Origin: Kudoa neothunni | Taxonomy: Eukaryota; Cnidaria | Reading direction: 5' to 3' | DNA length: 64,000 nucleotides | Assembly: GCA_964304625.1 (NCBI GenBank) | Contig: OZ199838.1 | Coordinates: 13,020,001-13,084,000, forward strand | Shown: positions 24,307 through 37,373 of the stretch, one piece after another | How the letters are laid out: each line of letters starts with the position of its first letter | Position numbering within the stretch: position 1 is the first letter of the stretch | Notes under the pieces: model-generated | Seen by the model: the letters and a program-made list of their open reading frames with translations, nothing else | Told to the model about the DNA's origin: nothing | The model's database searches: none | Program-made: the position numbers and the translations under genes

Positions 24307-25194
24307 TATTAAATTGATGCATAATCGACAACATAATTCCTCTTTCGTAACTTTCTTGCCGTAGAATACAAAATTTCGGTATCGACAAAGTTTTTTTTAA
24401 ATACCTTAGAACGCATTTTCTGTTCGAGAATTCTGCTGTTAAAAAATCTTGATGTTCACAATAATATATGACTGTAAAGGGACATTGAAAATGTTTGGTA
24501 ATAATTTGAATTAAATTTGGAATATTTTTTGAGATGGTTACACTTTCTATGAACTCTCTTTGATATAAGCTCAGAAGTCTCATTTGCTTTTCTAGGTTTA
24601 CGATAATTTCGGTAGACTTTAATTTTCCTTATACCCTCGAAGCTCTTAGTGTGTGATCTATCATTGTTTTGAAATTATGCAAGCGCAAATTTAAAATTAT
24701 GTTTTTGTGGAAAATATATTTAATTTTTTATTAAGAACAAATAGTAATTATTGAAATTTTAATAAAATTAATTAGTGATATTATATTATTTTTTTAAACC
24801 AATTTTCATGACAATCTGTGATATTTCTGAGATTTTTATTCACATTATTTTCACAGGAAGTTAGCTGCTTATTTACTTAACTATCAATAATTCTCCACAA
24901 AATTTAAAAGACATTTTTTTTTAGTTGGATTATTATAACTCGATTTTTGGAAATATTTATAGCACAACTTCGGACTTTGACCATATCCGTTCTAGAAATG
25001 TGTTCGGATTCCGAATAATTTTTTTCCCCCTGCAAAATTGTGAAAAATTAGTTAAATTCTTTCCTGCGCATAAATCAATGATTCATTCTTATTTATGAAA
25101 AACATAAATATCTTGTGTTTATAAAATATCAATAATAAATATAATAACGAAAACGAAATACAGGAGAAATATTTTTTGGTTGCCATACGATAGA

Positions 25195-25374
25195 TTATAA
25201 AAGTTTCTCATTCGATGACGGTCGCATAATTTGATTCAGCGATTCTTCTTCTAGGAATTTATTTTCTTCTCTGTTTTTGCTCAAATTAGATTTGTCCTGA
25301 ATACCATTTATAAACATGATCGAGCTCAAAGGTGTTTCTGACTCAAAATTTTCGGTCGAACTCTGAGGTTGCAT
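25195..25374 (-). CDS. Possible small protein or single exon, 59 residues
   Basis: An ATG-to-stop frame of 60 codons with composition unlike its surroundings: acidic and serine-rich (MQPQSSTENFESETPLSSIM, later NREENKFLEEESLNQIM). Surrounding DNA is far richer in A and T. No family is recognised, and it could equally be one exon of a longer gene whose other exons I cannot find. Confidence 0.3.
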   Translation of the reverse strand: MQPQSSTENFESETPLSSIMFINGIQDKSNLSKNREENKFLEEESLNQIMRPSSNEKLL

Positions 25375-27569
25375 TGTATATTTAAATAAATTGATAAATT
25401 CTCAATCAATCGATGTTAAAATTAGCGGAAAAGAATTATTCCAATAATCATATGTTAATTATTTAAGTATTTATTAGATATATTAACGTTTCCAATGCAT
25501 CCTTTTCTGAATTTCGTTAAAGCGACATTTCAAAAAAATCAATAATTAAATGATTGTGTAAACTTTGAAAATATACCAAATGACAAAAAATTTATTTAAA
25601 AGTGGATATAATCGAAAATTTTCACAATATTTCAACAATTGGCACGTCCGCAAATATAAGAACACGAATTTACTTTTTATCGGAGATTTTATTGCTACTA
25701 AAAACAGTTTAAATCGGTGTAATTTATGTATTTTGGGTAATTTTAATGATTTAATGTTATTTAAACATTTATTGATATGAAAAAAATGTTAAAATTATTC
25801 GTTTGAGAGTCTATTTTCTATATTGGTATAAATAAAATAATTTAGCTAAAAGATGGTCCAAATGTTCGTTTTAGTTGTTAAAGCCTCAGATAATGATTTT
25901 TAATAAATGTTATCATTATGGATCGCCGCTTTTTTTAATTTAACGACTAAAATCGATTTTGCTCGAGAATGGCGATCTCTAGTAATAACATTTACGAGTT
26001 CGCAGGCACATGATCTGTAATGATAAAATTATATAATGGCTGCTTTCGTACTCTTTAAATAATAGAATAATATTTTTTGATAAATTGTCACCAACAAAAT
26101 TAGAATTTTTAATCTCACTTAAGCAGGTTGCCAGACATTTCGCACTACTGCGTGCGTCGATTAAGTTGATGTTGAAATATTGTATATCAGAGTGATTTTT
26201 TTAAAATTTATTGATACCGAAATTTTTGAAAGCAGACGATGATTATATGACAATAAAATTATAATAATTGTATAGTCCATTTGCGGCACGTGAATCATTC
26301 TATATTCACGTATTCGAAAAAATATTACATTCTCATGAGTTAAATTTAAAAAAATACTTACAGAAAAGTTTATTTTAACATTTTAAATTTTTTATGTTCA
26401 CTCAAATAGCGCAACTTTACAAAATTGTTGACGATATATTTGCCGTTTGTGATTGATCAATCTACAAAATGTTTAAAATTAGTAATTTTATGTTTTGATA
26501 AATTCTATGCTTTATTTTCTATGTTGTAGCTCATATAATAGTTCATAATCTTTTGTATAATGCTAGGCACATTTTGAAATGTAAAAATGGAAAATTCAAC
26601 AACATTAAAATTTTTCGTTTTGGGTTTTTACATGAATTTTGTAAAAAAATTTTATTTTTACACAATAAATTCCGGTCACATTTACAATTCAATACTTGTG
26701 ATATGAATAAATTAGTTTTTTCAGTTTGTAAAATTGAACATCATTATATAGAACACTTAAACTCACTTTTTCATCAAAAAGTTATGTTAATAAATAACTT
26801 AAATGATTTAAAGTAAGAAATGTGTTAAAATAATTGAAGAATTAAAAGTTCGAAAGTTTCGATAAACAGAAAAGGGATTACACGTGGGGACGGTTTTGCT
26901 CAAAAAGAGATATGGTTAAAATTTAGAAGTTATTTGGTGAGATAGAATTTTTTCATTCCATATTTATATGTTTTATTTAAAATAGCCTTTAAAACATAGA
27001 CGAAAAAAGGTGCGCAAAATGTTTTACAGGTGCCGCCGGATTTAGAATTACCAAAACTGTTAAACATGAGAATATAATTTATGCTTGTATTTAACAAATA
27101 ATATTTTTCATTAGCTAAATGGAATTTTTTATTGATGAAAAATAAATTCTGAATACAAATGTGATGTGATGCGAATAATGTTTTGGACGTTCACAATGGA
27201 AGTGTTTCATTGATTTATGCATTCAAGAGATTGTTAATAAAAGCATCACGTCATTTGATCAAAACGACTCCTTAAATAAAGCTCTTTTTCAAGATTATTC
27301 TTAAAAATGAAATATTATTTTGCTCATTTTATTTGGAAGTGGATGTTTTAATATTGGCTCACAAAGATCACAACAATTGCTTTAGATGCCCACAATCAGA
27401 ATTCCTATTCATATTTTCACATTGAGACTTAAAAATATCTCCGTTCATTTATAATTAAACTGATAGCGCGAAACAACGAGGCGTAACACAAAACTCTGAA
27501 GAATGAGTCATCATCACGAGGTGGCCGTCATGCGCACCATTGACAGCCTGTAAAGTATCTCTGGGTCTG

Positions 27570-28778
27570 ATGGATTTCCTATTGGGTGGGCTGGCATCAG
27601 TGACGGCCGAATTGGGTATTTATCAAAAAAATGACCTAAAATAAATTTCAATATAGCGACTTTCCCTGCCGATATGGCAAAGACACGTCTACAATTACAA
27701 GGCCAAGTGATTGACGTAGCATTGTCCCAATCAAAATATCGAGGAATGTGCCACACAATTAAGTCGGTGTGCGCGGAAGAAGGATTTTTTTCCTTGTACA
27801 GTGGAATGTCGGCGGCAATTTTACGCCAATCTACTTATGGTACCATCAAAATAGGAATTTATCAAAACATGAAAAAATTTACTCATGAAAAGTATATTGG
27901 GTTAAAAGTTGGCAACTATTAATGGTTATGTTTGTCGTTAAGACTTGGGATTGAACAAAATTTATTGATCAACACATTTAATGGTGCTTTCGCTGGAGGA
28001 CTCGGAAATTTTCTGTGCAGTCCTACCGACATGTTAAAGGTGCGATTCCAGGCCCAACAATCCAGCTGTGGCATGGCCATTAAACCCAACGTATTTAAGG
28101 CTTTTTCTGAGATCTACAAGAATGAGGGCTTTTTTGGATTGTATCGTGTAACTCTTAGCTGTTATATGTCGGTTTTTTAATGTATCCACATGTTGTGAAG
28201 GGAGCTATGCCTAACGCACAACGAGCTGCAGTAGTAACTGGTGTGGAGTTGGCTATGTATGACTCCATAAAAGCTCAACTGTTGAGATTCAATCTGGTAG
28301 ACGATACACCAATTTGTCACCTGATGTAGGTTATTTAATGTTTCTTATAACAATAAATTCCAAAATTGATCCCGTTATACCATAGGGCAAGTGGTATTGC
28401 TGGGTTTTTTGGCGCACTTTTTTCCAATCCATTTGATGTAATCAAGAGCCGTATGATGAATCAAATCAATTCCAAAACTACATCGGAAAAGTCTCCAATA
28501 ATATACAAAAATTCATTTGATTGTTTCACAACAGTACGGTTTGTATTATAGATGAATACAACCTTTTTATGGCGATTTAGCTTGTTAAAACCGAAGGACC
28601 ACTAGCACTTTACAGGGGATTTATTCCAGCCATCTGGAGATTGGTTCCTTGGAATATTGTGGTATGGTGTTTTCATGTTGGTTTCTAATTATCAATCATA
28701 TAATATTCTGTGTAGTTCTTTATGAGTCTTGAACAATATCGAAGTTTGGCAAAGGAAATGGGATTATATGAATTATAG
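27570..28778 (+). CDS. SLC25A30: Mitochondrial inner-membrane carrier, SLC25A14/SLC25A30 (UCP5/KMCP1) type
   Basis: Seven exons assemble in frame to 300 residues: 27570-27615, 27657-27891, 27943-28147, 28201-28325, 28386-28533, 28581-28661 and 28716-28778, with introns of 41-60 bp. The three carrier repeats are visible through their signature helices: FPADMAKTRLQLQGQ (repeat 1), SPTDMLKVRFQAQ (repeat 2) and NPFDVIKSRMMNQ (repeat 3), all PxDxxKxR-like. After these come GFFSLYSGMSAAILRQSTYG, GFFGLYRGAMPNAQRAAVV and LALYRGFIP. The opening FLLGGLASVTAEL and the SYGTIKIGIYQ-type motif (STYGTIKIGIYQ) point to the SLC25A14/30 group, which carries small anions across the inner mitochondrial membrane. 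The ATG at 27570 is taken because it starts MDFLLGGLA in the right frame, with no extra N-terminus. Confidence 0.93.
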
Positions 28779-29433
28779 ATCTCATTCGAGATTTGTATCC
28801 ATGCTAGTTTGTTACAATAACTATAGGATTATTTATGTGGTGTATTTTTGCTTTAAGAAACTCATTGAAAATAATGGATTGATTCTTTAATCATTAATTC
28901 ACCAATTTAAACATGAGAAGGAGAATTTCTTGTTTCTGCTGCGTGCGATTTAATAGAAATGCCATTGTAAGATTATCGTAAAATTAAAAATTTTGTATAT
29001 CAAATTTGAAAAAGTTGTATAGATTAAAAAATCATTACGCGCGTCACATAGCTTTTCGCATGCGAAACGAACAAAAATTTAGAAAATTGAGTTATATTTT
29101 GACTAATTAGCATTCCTATTTAACTTAATATTTGCGGTAATTTTTAATGCAAAACGATTTATAATTTGAAGACACCACGAAAAAGGTATTGTGCGAAGTG
29201 TTAAATCTTATTATAAAGCCATAAATCAATTAATAAATATGGCACTGAATGTGAGTCATCATAAGGAATTCATTAGCGTTACTGATAATAACTTATTGAT
29301 AATATTCTATCTTTTTTTCTCTCATCGGTTCAGTCCACTTTTTCATCTGTAAATCAATATCCACAATTTCTCCCTTTGGGAGTTTTTCTTAATTTGGAAC
29401 GGAACAATCGGTATAATGTCAAAACATCTAATC
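28779..29433. other. Intergenic spacer
   Basis: AT-rich sequence after the carrier gene. No exon, RNA gene or terminal repeat recognised; an ATTACGCGCGTCACATAG block at about 29033 recurs loosely near 30355. Confidence 0.45.
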
Positions 29434-30157
29434 CAATGTTCCCAACCTTTTTTCAATCTCGCCTCACTTTTTCTTGAAAAAAGATTCCGTGCCCCATCTT
29501 TTTAAAAAAATATTGATTTTTTTAACTTTAACTGTTTATAACATTGAATAAAGCTTCTTCTCACATGGAAATTTGTAAGCATTTCATATATAATTATTTT
29601 ATCATTAAAAATAAAATGTATTCGATCAGATCTAACTCAGTTTATCGATGGGCATTAAAAATTAACATCTTCAGTTCTTCATTCCTTCAAAAACAGTGTC
29701 AAATGAAACTCGTGATAATCCAACCTTTAGTGGGAAAAACTTTCGTGTATATGGGGCTAATAAACGGATAATAAATAATATAAATACATAGTTAATTAAT
29801 TAATATTATATTTGATTTAATCAAAAAAGGGGTATAGGATTCTAAATGAGATAAGTATAAGAGCAAACCATTCTGATTCTATTCGAGTGAAGGACACGTT
29901 AAATATTATTATTGATTTTCATATAGTTAGTCATTGCTTTTTATTTTTGTATGGTATTAAAAGTTACTCCAAAATAAGCGAGATCGAAAATCGCGATATT
30001 GACTTAAAGTACATCATACTGCCCACTTACCCCTAATATCCGTTCCATAACAATACTCAGGCTTTTCCACGTCCCACCAGCATCAGAGCGGCTGACTAAT
30101 CATTTAAAAATTTACACATCACACCAATGGGTGAAAGCCCCACGTTGGGAAACACTG
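29434..30157. mobile_element. hAT-type MITE with perfect 8-bp target duplication
   Basis: Ends CAATGTTCCCAACC and, reverse-complemented, CAGTGTTTCCCAACG. Identical 8-mers ATCTAATC flank it at 29426-29433 and 30158-30165. The 724-bp interior has one 75-codon frame that resembles no transposase. Confidence 0.85.
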
Positions 30158-30536
30158 ATCTAATCTGTATGTTTATAATAGTATTCAAGGCAGATCTTGC
30201 GTTTGTATCAAAGATCATTATTTCAGATTTAGTGGTTGATTTAATGGTTACTTGTTGATAATACTTGATTAATTCAACTTATGGGATAGAGTTCAAATTC
30301 TTTTCCCACCTACTGACTCATAAGCTATAATCTCCTTGTTTGTGAAGAAAATTCATTACGCACGACACATAAAATGCATAAAAACCGTCGATAATGTAAT
30401 TTTTTCAAGACATATTATAGTAATATGTTGCTAATGATATCAAGTTTATAGTGTGTGAGTTAAATTTTCTGGATATTGATCAATTTATGTTTTATTGCGG
30501 TATTACCTACAACCCATAAGTTAATGCAGGGGTTCT
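30158..30536. other. Spacer between two hAT elements
   Basis: About 370 bp of AT-rich DNA between adjacent hAT insertions. Nothing recognised. Confidence 0.5.
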
Positions 30537-31811
30537 CAACCATTTTTTTAAATTAACCCCTTTAATTTGGAATCTAAATTCATATGTACTTTAAGTTTGT
30601 ATATTTATTTAACATTCGAATACCTGGAGGTAGGTACTCAACGTTTATTATATCAATAACTTTTACAAAATATTTGATTTCCTTTTTCCCTGGGCGTAAT
30701 TTATAATATAGTGGTGATTTTAAAAATACTTAAGTAATGGAGTTTTACGTTTAATATCTTCACTTTAAATAAAAAAAAGTTACGCGAATACCTGAACATG
30801 CCCATCATATAAATAATAACGTTTTAATAGTTAAAATATATAAAAAAGTTTTTTTGCAATAAAATAAGCATTATGAATGTATTTTGAAGCAAGGGAGTTT
30901 TTTTTAATTCATTTTTTTGTTTCTGTAATACTTTAATTCTATTAACTAATTTAATCTGGACTGGAAATTGCGCATATTATAATAATTTTGTTAAATTACA
31001 TATCATCGAAAAGTAGCAGGTTAAATATAGTTGTTTAAAGTTTAATTTAGACCACCTTATCATGCCATCAAAATTCAAAATCTAAAAATCCCTAAATTAT
31101 ATATATTTCTTATTCATAAATAATTTATAATGTCAAATTTCTATTGATAAAGTACGAATTTATATATTTAATATATTTCTGCCAACAGGGGAGGAGATTT
31201 CGTAATAAAATCATGGATTTTGAGAATAAATAAAACCTTGGCTGTAAAATAATAATAATAAGAAGAAAATGTGAAAAACGAAACAATAAAAATACAGATT
31301 ATCTCTAATTTTTCAAGCTATTTAAAGTAGGCACAAGCATAATTATTCCTGTTCTTCGCATTAACGCAAATAAACGTCTCAAAAATGCATCATTGAGTTA
31401 TTGTTATATTTTAAAATGTAAAAAATAGCGTAAATAATTATGCTTCAACCCTAAGTTCAACGATTTTTATTATGTTAATACACTGTTGGGTGTGGTTCAC
31501 GGTGTCCATCTCCATGTATTCGTGTAACTTTTTTCCTCATTTGTTCGAGGGTTAGGTATTATTTGGCTGCATTTCTAAATGAAAAAAACGGGGCACAAAA
31601 CAAAATAACTGATAATAGCTATATGAATAATTGTTAAATAATAATTACAAAAAACATTTTAGATATTTCTACCAACATCTTAATTTAGTTTAATAACCCC
31701 AAATAATATAACTCCTTAGAAATTTTTAAATACTATAACAAAACTTATTATGCAAAAATTACCATATCCGATTTTGATGTCACTTAATTTACCCCTGGTT
31801 GAGAAGTCCTG
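30537..31811. mobile_element. hAT-type non-autonomous element with perfect 8-bp target duplication
   Basis: Ends CAGGGGTTCTCAACC and, reverse-complemented, CAGGACTTCTCAACC. AGTTAATG flanks both sides (30529-30536 and 31812-31819). The 1275-bp interior lacks a transposase. The right 250 bp match the right end of the nested element at 15884-18742. Confidence 0.87.
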
Positions 31812-31819
31812 AGTTAATG

Positions 31820-32898
31820 TATATATTTGTTTGTATTGAGAAACAGTCGTAATTCACGACAGTATGTGTGAAAGTTAATAAACAGTTATTAATTAATGAT
31901 AACAATAATAGAAAGGAAACCATTAATTTTACCTTTGAAAAAAAATAATTAATGATACGAAAAACCTCAAAATATTCCAATCTGGATTAGGGCACATAGT
32001 CAAACACGAGAAATGTTCTTCTCATATCCACACATCTATAAGATGTCTTACGGTTCTGAGGTTTTGTTTTTAATATTTCCAATTAATTAAACTCAAAATT
32101 GCAATACTTCAACACAAGATTAAAGTTGTTTTAAAAATAAAATTTCGATAAATAGCGACTCTAACTGAACATACAGCGAAGCAGATTAATGAAGATTAGC
32201 ATGAATTATCAATATACATTTGCTAGTACATAACACGTAGCACCTCGGTGTTATTTTGGAAAAAAATATCTGGGATAAAGAAATTATTTTTTAAAATCCA
32301 TATTGAAACTTTTATCAAGTGATAAAATGAACGCTGTTTTATGGATAGTCGAGGTGTGAACACATCAAAGAACGCTATAATAACTTAAGTTTCTTTTTAA
32401 CGACTAACGGCAAAATGACATAATGAAAAAATGTCTTAAAGTTTAAATGTAACAAGATTTATCAATATTGAAAATATTGATGTCACCGCAATAGATCTAT
32501 TATAATGACTGGAAAAATATCCCGTTGAATATTGCGATTAATAATCAACTGCAGTATTGCTTGTATTTAGATAATTGCATGCTTGGCAATGATTAAAATC
32601 ATTCTATAATGATATAAAAGTATGAAAATACCATAATTGACCTAATCTGAGTTAGTCGTGCGAAAACATTGCTATCACATAGATTAGAAACTTAGATATT
32701 ATATCCACCGCCAATAGCAGCTGCTAGATCACATTAATTTGATCGGCATCAACCATCCTAAAATGAATAGATCACGCGCAGTCGCCTCTATCCAATCTAT
32801 GTAACGAGGCTTCTTTCTACAAACAGATTCGTAATTCAATCGTTATCTGCCGATTAGAATACGACAGAGGTCATATCCTTTTATTCAAGAAATAATCA
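31820..32898. other. Intergenic region upstream of the STK24/26 kinase
   Basis: No gene is supported. Bases 32753-32792 read ATG-initiated codons (MNRSRAVASIQS) before a GT, which could be a 5' exon of the kinase. That exon does not keep phase with the kinase, so the start at 32899 is preferred. Confidence 0.4.
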
Positions 32899-35227
32899 AT
32901 GAAATCTTCCACTGTAATTCCACAACATCACATTTGGATTTTGTTTTATTTTAGCCAGATCGTTAATAGCAAATTTTTTGATTATTTGTAAATCTAATTC
33001 GACGTTTTCTAGCAAAAAGAGTCATTATTAAGTTTTGTGAAAGATGATTTCACTTTTGTTGACCTTATTGGCAAAGGATCCTTTGGCCAAGTGTATAAAT
33101 GGTAAATTGGATGTGGGGTGTGACACTTTTATTTTATTCTCAATGTTAGTATTCATAAAATGACAGGATTGACTGTGGCTATCAAAACTATTGACTTGGA
33201 AAAAGCTGAAGATGACATTGATGATATACAACGAGAAATCAATATTCTAGGACAGTGTGATTGTCCAAATATCACCAAATACTATAGCAGTAAAATTGTG
33301 GTAATCTCTCTATGTGTGTTGTGTATTGTTTTGGTTTTCGATCCCTATCTAGTCAACACAATTGTGGATTGTTATGGAATATCTTGGTGGTGGTTCTGCA
33401 TATGATATAGTACCTTTGATTGAATTTGAGATATGGGGTTAAGGTTTTTAGCTTCAATTTGGAGAGATCGAAGAAATTTTTATTGCCACCATTATCAAAG
33501 AAGTACTCAAAGGCCTTGTGTATTTGCATGGCGAATTCAAAATACATCGAGACATTAAATGTAATTTGTTGAAACTAATTGTTAATTTTTGAATGTGCGT
33601 TGTTGTTGCTAGCTGCGAACATTCTTCTGGCTGATGCTGGTCATGTGAAATTAGCTGATTTTGGGGTGGCTGGACAAATTTCCGATACATTTCAAAAACG
33701 AAATACTTTTGTAGGAACTCCCTTCTGGATGGCACCCGAAGTTATCAAACAAAGCGATTATGATTTCAAAGTAATTTTGAATAGTAGTAAAATTAATTGA
33801 ACTCTATTGTTAATTTTAAATAAAACTATAAAGAACAATGTTGGACAAATTTAATTTTTGCCCTGCTATGATTAATCGAATTATTGTTGAACGGCTTATT
33901 TTAGGCTGACATATGGTCACTTGGGGTTACGGTTTATGAGATGGCCAGGGGGCATCCTCCTCATCACGAATTACATCCGATGAAAGCTTTGTTCGCTATT
34001 TGTAAAGAGAATGCACCCGAACTTGATAGCAACTTTTCGAAAAATATCCGAGATTTTGTGTCATTATGTCTCAACAAGGACCCCGAATTTGTACATTGTT
34101 GCGACAGTTGCGATTATGATAGGATTGATTTATTCCTATAGAGACCTGCCGCGAAAATTCTTCTTAAACACAAGTTTGTAAAAAATGCCAAAAAAACAAA
34201 TATACTAATTGATCTCATCGAAAAAACTAAATTGAAAAAATTGGAGAAAAAAATGAACAACGCCAACCTTAATGATGGCCAACTGTAATTTTCCATTGTG
34301 AAATGAAGTTTGTAGTAGCTTTGTTCATTCGATTCTCTAGGGATAACAACGATCCCAATAATGATAATATGAACACAGTCAAACCAAACAGTGCACCTGA
34401 CTGGGTTTTTGAAACAATAAAAGTTGCTAAGGATATGATGGTCCTTATTTCGGAAGATGGAATGGAAACTGTTAGCAAAGAAAAAATTGATGAAGGCAGT
34501 TCCTCTGCCTCCAACACCAAACCCACTATTGCACCTAATTCTGGAGCTAATATTGAAGATGGTGTGATTGTAAACAAAAACGTTAGTAACAATTTGCTGC
34601 ACTCACCTGCTGCAGTCACTCCGGTTTCATCCAAATCTAAGCCTGAAGTTGATGGATTACAAAACGACCACCGTAATTTCGTCATGCTTATTTATTCTTA
34701 CAATTTATCATTGTGAATGTGTGTATGTTTACACGTGGAAATAAATATGTAGGACGGAAATCAACAAAACCTGGTTTATTCCATAAGAAAAAAGCTAGCC
34801 AGGATTCCTCAGTCGTGGAAAAAGTCACACAGGTATTTCCTAAAATTAAACATCTTATCAAATTTGACTGAAACGTTTGTTGGATGGATAGGCTAGCAAA
34901 AAAATGTCCACATCTACGCAAGAACCTAAAAATGTACTTAACAACAAGAAATCCTCCAAAGGAAATCCTCCGTTACCTTCCAAATCTCAACCCATCAAAA
35001 ACTCACCTGTTCTATTTCAGATACTCTCAAATGTAAGCTCAAATACACTATAATACACTATAATGCTGTTTTAGATCGTTGAAATATGTCCCAATATTGA
35101 AACCGATGTGGTTTCGCTGAAGGCCTTACTCAGTATCAATAGCGATTACCCCAACAAAGTTTATGATAAAATAACAAAATACATCAATTCGACAGTAAGT
35201 GCTTTGGCCTCTAATTTGAATGAATAA
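32899..35227 (+). CDS. STK24: Germinal-centre kinase III (STK24/STK25/STK26, MST3/MST4 type)
   Basis: Thirteen-part spliced gene, 537 residues, all phases consistent: 32899-32913, 33013-33101, 33150-33300, 33353-33409, 33452-33560, 33613-33770, 33905-34090, 34142-34284, 34341-34672, 34753-34832, 34892-35032, 35075-35227. Kinase motifs in order: glycine loop [10 protein letters not shown], lysine in [33 protein letters not shown] in [11 protein letters not shown], activation loop [27 protein letters not shown]. All catalytic residues are present. After the kinase domain come the GCK-III block [19 protein letters not shown], a short DWVFETI block (as DWIFTI in MST3) and a C-terminal helical segment ([19 protein letters not shown]) matching the CCM3/PDCD10-binding tail. 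This kinase family acts in STRIPAK, Golgi and cell-polarity control. Confidence 0.93.
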
Positions 35228-35671
35228 ATTTTATATGATATATTTTTCGACCTGTAGTATTTGTATTTAGGTTGATGGTTCCTAATTTGTACTTCCTCCA
35301 CATAATCACTTCATAAAACTTTTTAATTTTTTCAACCTTTATGTTTATACATCATTGAATTTTTAATTCATCCTTGAACTGGATTTTCTTTTCGCATACT
35401 GCCAAATTCTCCTTTCTATAAATGACCCCGTCATTAGATTTTGAACAATAATCCACCTTTGTTTAACCTTTGAGCACATCTGAATTGGGCACTTTATTGG
35501 TGAAATGGGGTTCATTTGGACGTAAGATTTTTATTTAAGGAGATATTTTGTATCTATTGTAAAACATTTTTGAGAAAATGAAACGACTTTATAATTACTT
35601 TCGTGTTAAAATATTTTAACGCGTACATATATATTCAAAAAAAGGCTATTTAAAGTCCCTTTCGTTTAATT
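35228..35671. other. 3' flank of the kinase gene
   Basis: About 440 bp between the kinase stop and a hAT element. Probably 3' UTR followed by spacer; no other feature recognised. Confidence 0.45.
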
Positions 35672-37135
35672 CAGGGGTCACCAAAGTTTTGGACTAGCGG
35701 ACCGCATTTTTGATTTTCGTAAGCTTTGAGGGTCGGATTAAATTTTTCCCCCAAAAAAACTGTTATAAAAATGAAGCAAAATTGATATGTAACAAGTTAG
35801 GAAATTTTGCCTGGACGTTTTTTTTGTTTACAAGATCAAACCCCTGGCGCAACTTGTTAGGTTGTGAAGTTCGGGCTGGTTAGGCCTTCTCCATTTACGC
35901 TTTAGGCACCGCAGCCTCATATTAAGGCGACTTACGTTTATGCAGTAGTGTGGAATTTTAAACCACTAAACATTCTTGTTTCGGAGAAACCACTACCCTA
36001 ACCATACCCTGGACCAACCCATAATTAGTCTGGGAAAGTAGTCTGAATGCAGGCGTCGGCTCTACGAAAAGCCCCTAGTGGGTTATATTTCGTTCCTGTA
36101 CCCCCTCGTTTATGAGCGCCCAAGATCTACCCTCCCAATTTCAATAAAATCCACGATAAACCGTAGATCCTTGCGATTACTACAGCCTTCCTACTCAATT
36201 TCGGATTAAGAGTAAAGGAACGCCCGGACTAGGCTTCGAACCCACAACCTCAAGGTATGCGATCTTGACCTAACACCACTATGCCATATTGTCTAAACTT
36301 TTTGCCTGGATGTGAAACGTGAAACTGACTTCTGTTCGCTAATGGTTTATCCCATATCGCTAAAAAACGAGTAATTTCACTCACGAGAAATGCATTTAAG
36401 ATGTTTATCCGACTGAATTCTTGTGTCGACATTTAGTAAATTTCATTTTTGAGGCTTCAGTGGGATAGCGAATGGCCTGTCGTCTGATGCATAATTAAAA
36501 AAATTGCGAGGTTTATAATATTTCTTTTTTAAATAAGAATTATGATTTTTTCGTACGGAAGTTCACAATTTAATAATTTAATATCCAAGTTGCGTGGATG
36601 CTGATAAGATGCTCTTTGGTCGAGTTTTTAATTTTTTTAATAACCACTATTTGGATATAAGTACATAATTTTATAAAATATTGTATATAAAACTAGAAAA
36701 CATCTAAGGAACGATGTGTATTACTTCATCATTTAAAATATATTATTAAATCAATTAAATTCAATGTGATTAAAAATTAGAGTAATCATTGAAATGAATC
36801 TAATTTATAAGTTTAAATATTCAAGAATTTTAACGTATTAGGAACATTGGAAGCAAATAAACCTCGAAATTTATATCTTATCGATTTGTGTAATTTATAT
36901 ACTGAATCTTGCTACAGTAATGTGTCGATTTTCTTTTATTTTAAATAAAACTAAATAAAATCACCATAAGGAACTAAATTATGAGATTCAATCGACGCTG
37001 ATCTATTAAAATAATATACTGATAGCCTCCAAGGAAAATGACACAGTTCCGTGTGCGCGAGCGCATTCGAACTTTAAGGGGGACACCGGGGGCCGGAATT
37101 GAATTCATTGGAGAGTCGTACTTTGGTGACCCCTG
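35672..37135. mobile_element. hAT-type element carrying a nested SINE
   Basis: Ends CAGGGGTCACCAAAGT and, reverse-complemented, the same CAGGGGTCACCAAAGT, flanked by perfect 8-bp GTTTAATT at 35664-35671 and 37136-37143. Without the nested SINE (35819-36299 plus one copy of its duplication) it would be about 970 bp. No transposase is seen. Confidence 0.92.
35819..36299 (-). repeat. tRNA-derived SINE, inserted in the hAT element
   Basis: On the minus strand the 5' part has RNA polymerase III promoter boxes as in a tRNA: A box TGGCATAGTGG (36286-36276) and B box GGGTTCGAAGCC (36243-36232), 33 nt between them. A GC-richer body of about 350 bp follows, and the element ends in a short A-run (AAACAAAAAAAA). 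It is flanked by 14-bp direct repeats TTTTGCCTGGACGT (35805-35818) and TTTTGCCTGGATGT (36300-36313) that differ by one C/T at a CpG. All parts of a target-primed SINE insertion are therefore visible. The parent tRNA was not identified. Confidence 0.85.
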
Positions 37136-37156
37136 GTTTAATTTATAGGAGGAGAT

Positions 37157-37373
37157 GCCTATTGGCATTGTACATAATCCAATGTCATTAGTTTTGAGAA
37201 TATTTATTTCTGGTCCATTGCTTCGTTCTTAGGAACCAGAAATAATTAAATGTAGCAGATTCTAACAGGTTAGAGTTGTATACAGCTCGTGAAAAGAGTT
37301 CCCTGATTAAAAATTGTCCTTGCGCATGCGTGCACATGCGGATATGATTAAATTTGAGCATGTAAATAGCCGT
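37157..37373 (-). repeat. Palindromic MITE family, copy D (inverted)
   Basis: Begins about 20 bp right of the hAT element. Ends GCCTATTGGCATTG and GCATGTAAATAGCC. Internal palindrome arms: 37190-37206 (ATATTTATTTCTGGTCC) and 37222-37245 (GGAACCAGAAATAATTAA). The CpG block TTGCGCATGCGTGCAC lies near the right end, so the copy is inverted relative to A, B and E. Confidence 0.6.

Larger units (their letters stand above)
23572..27569. other. Long gene-poor region
   Basis: Apart from the Tigger-type MITE (23674-24306) and a small open frame at 25195-25374, no gene is supported. A 94-codon minus frame at 24299-24583 (LIQIITKHFQCPFTVIYYCE) is protein-like in composition but abuts the MITE end and matches no family. 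Frames at 25565-25780 and 26553-26816 (+) are Lys/Asn/Phe-rich and look like chance in AT-rich DNA. Confidence 0.4.

Noticed and set aside
27514-27756. Minus frame over the first exons of the mitochondrial carrier
   Set aside because: The carrier motifs and splice phases are on the plus strand.
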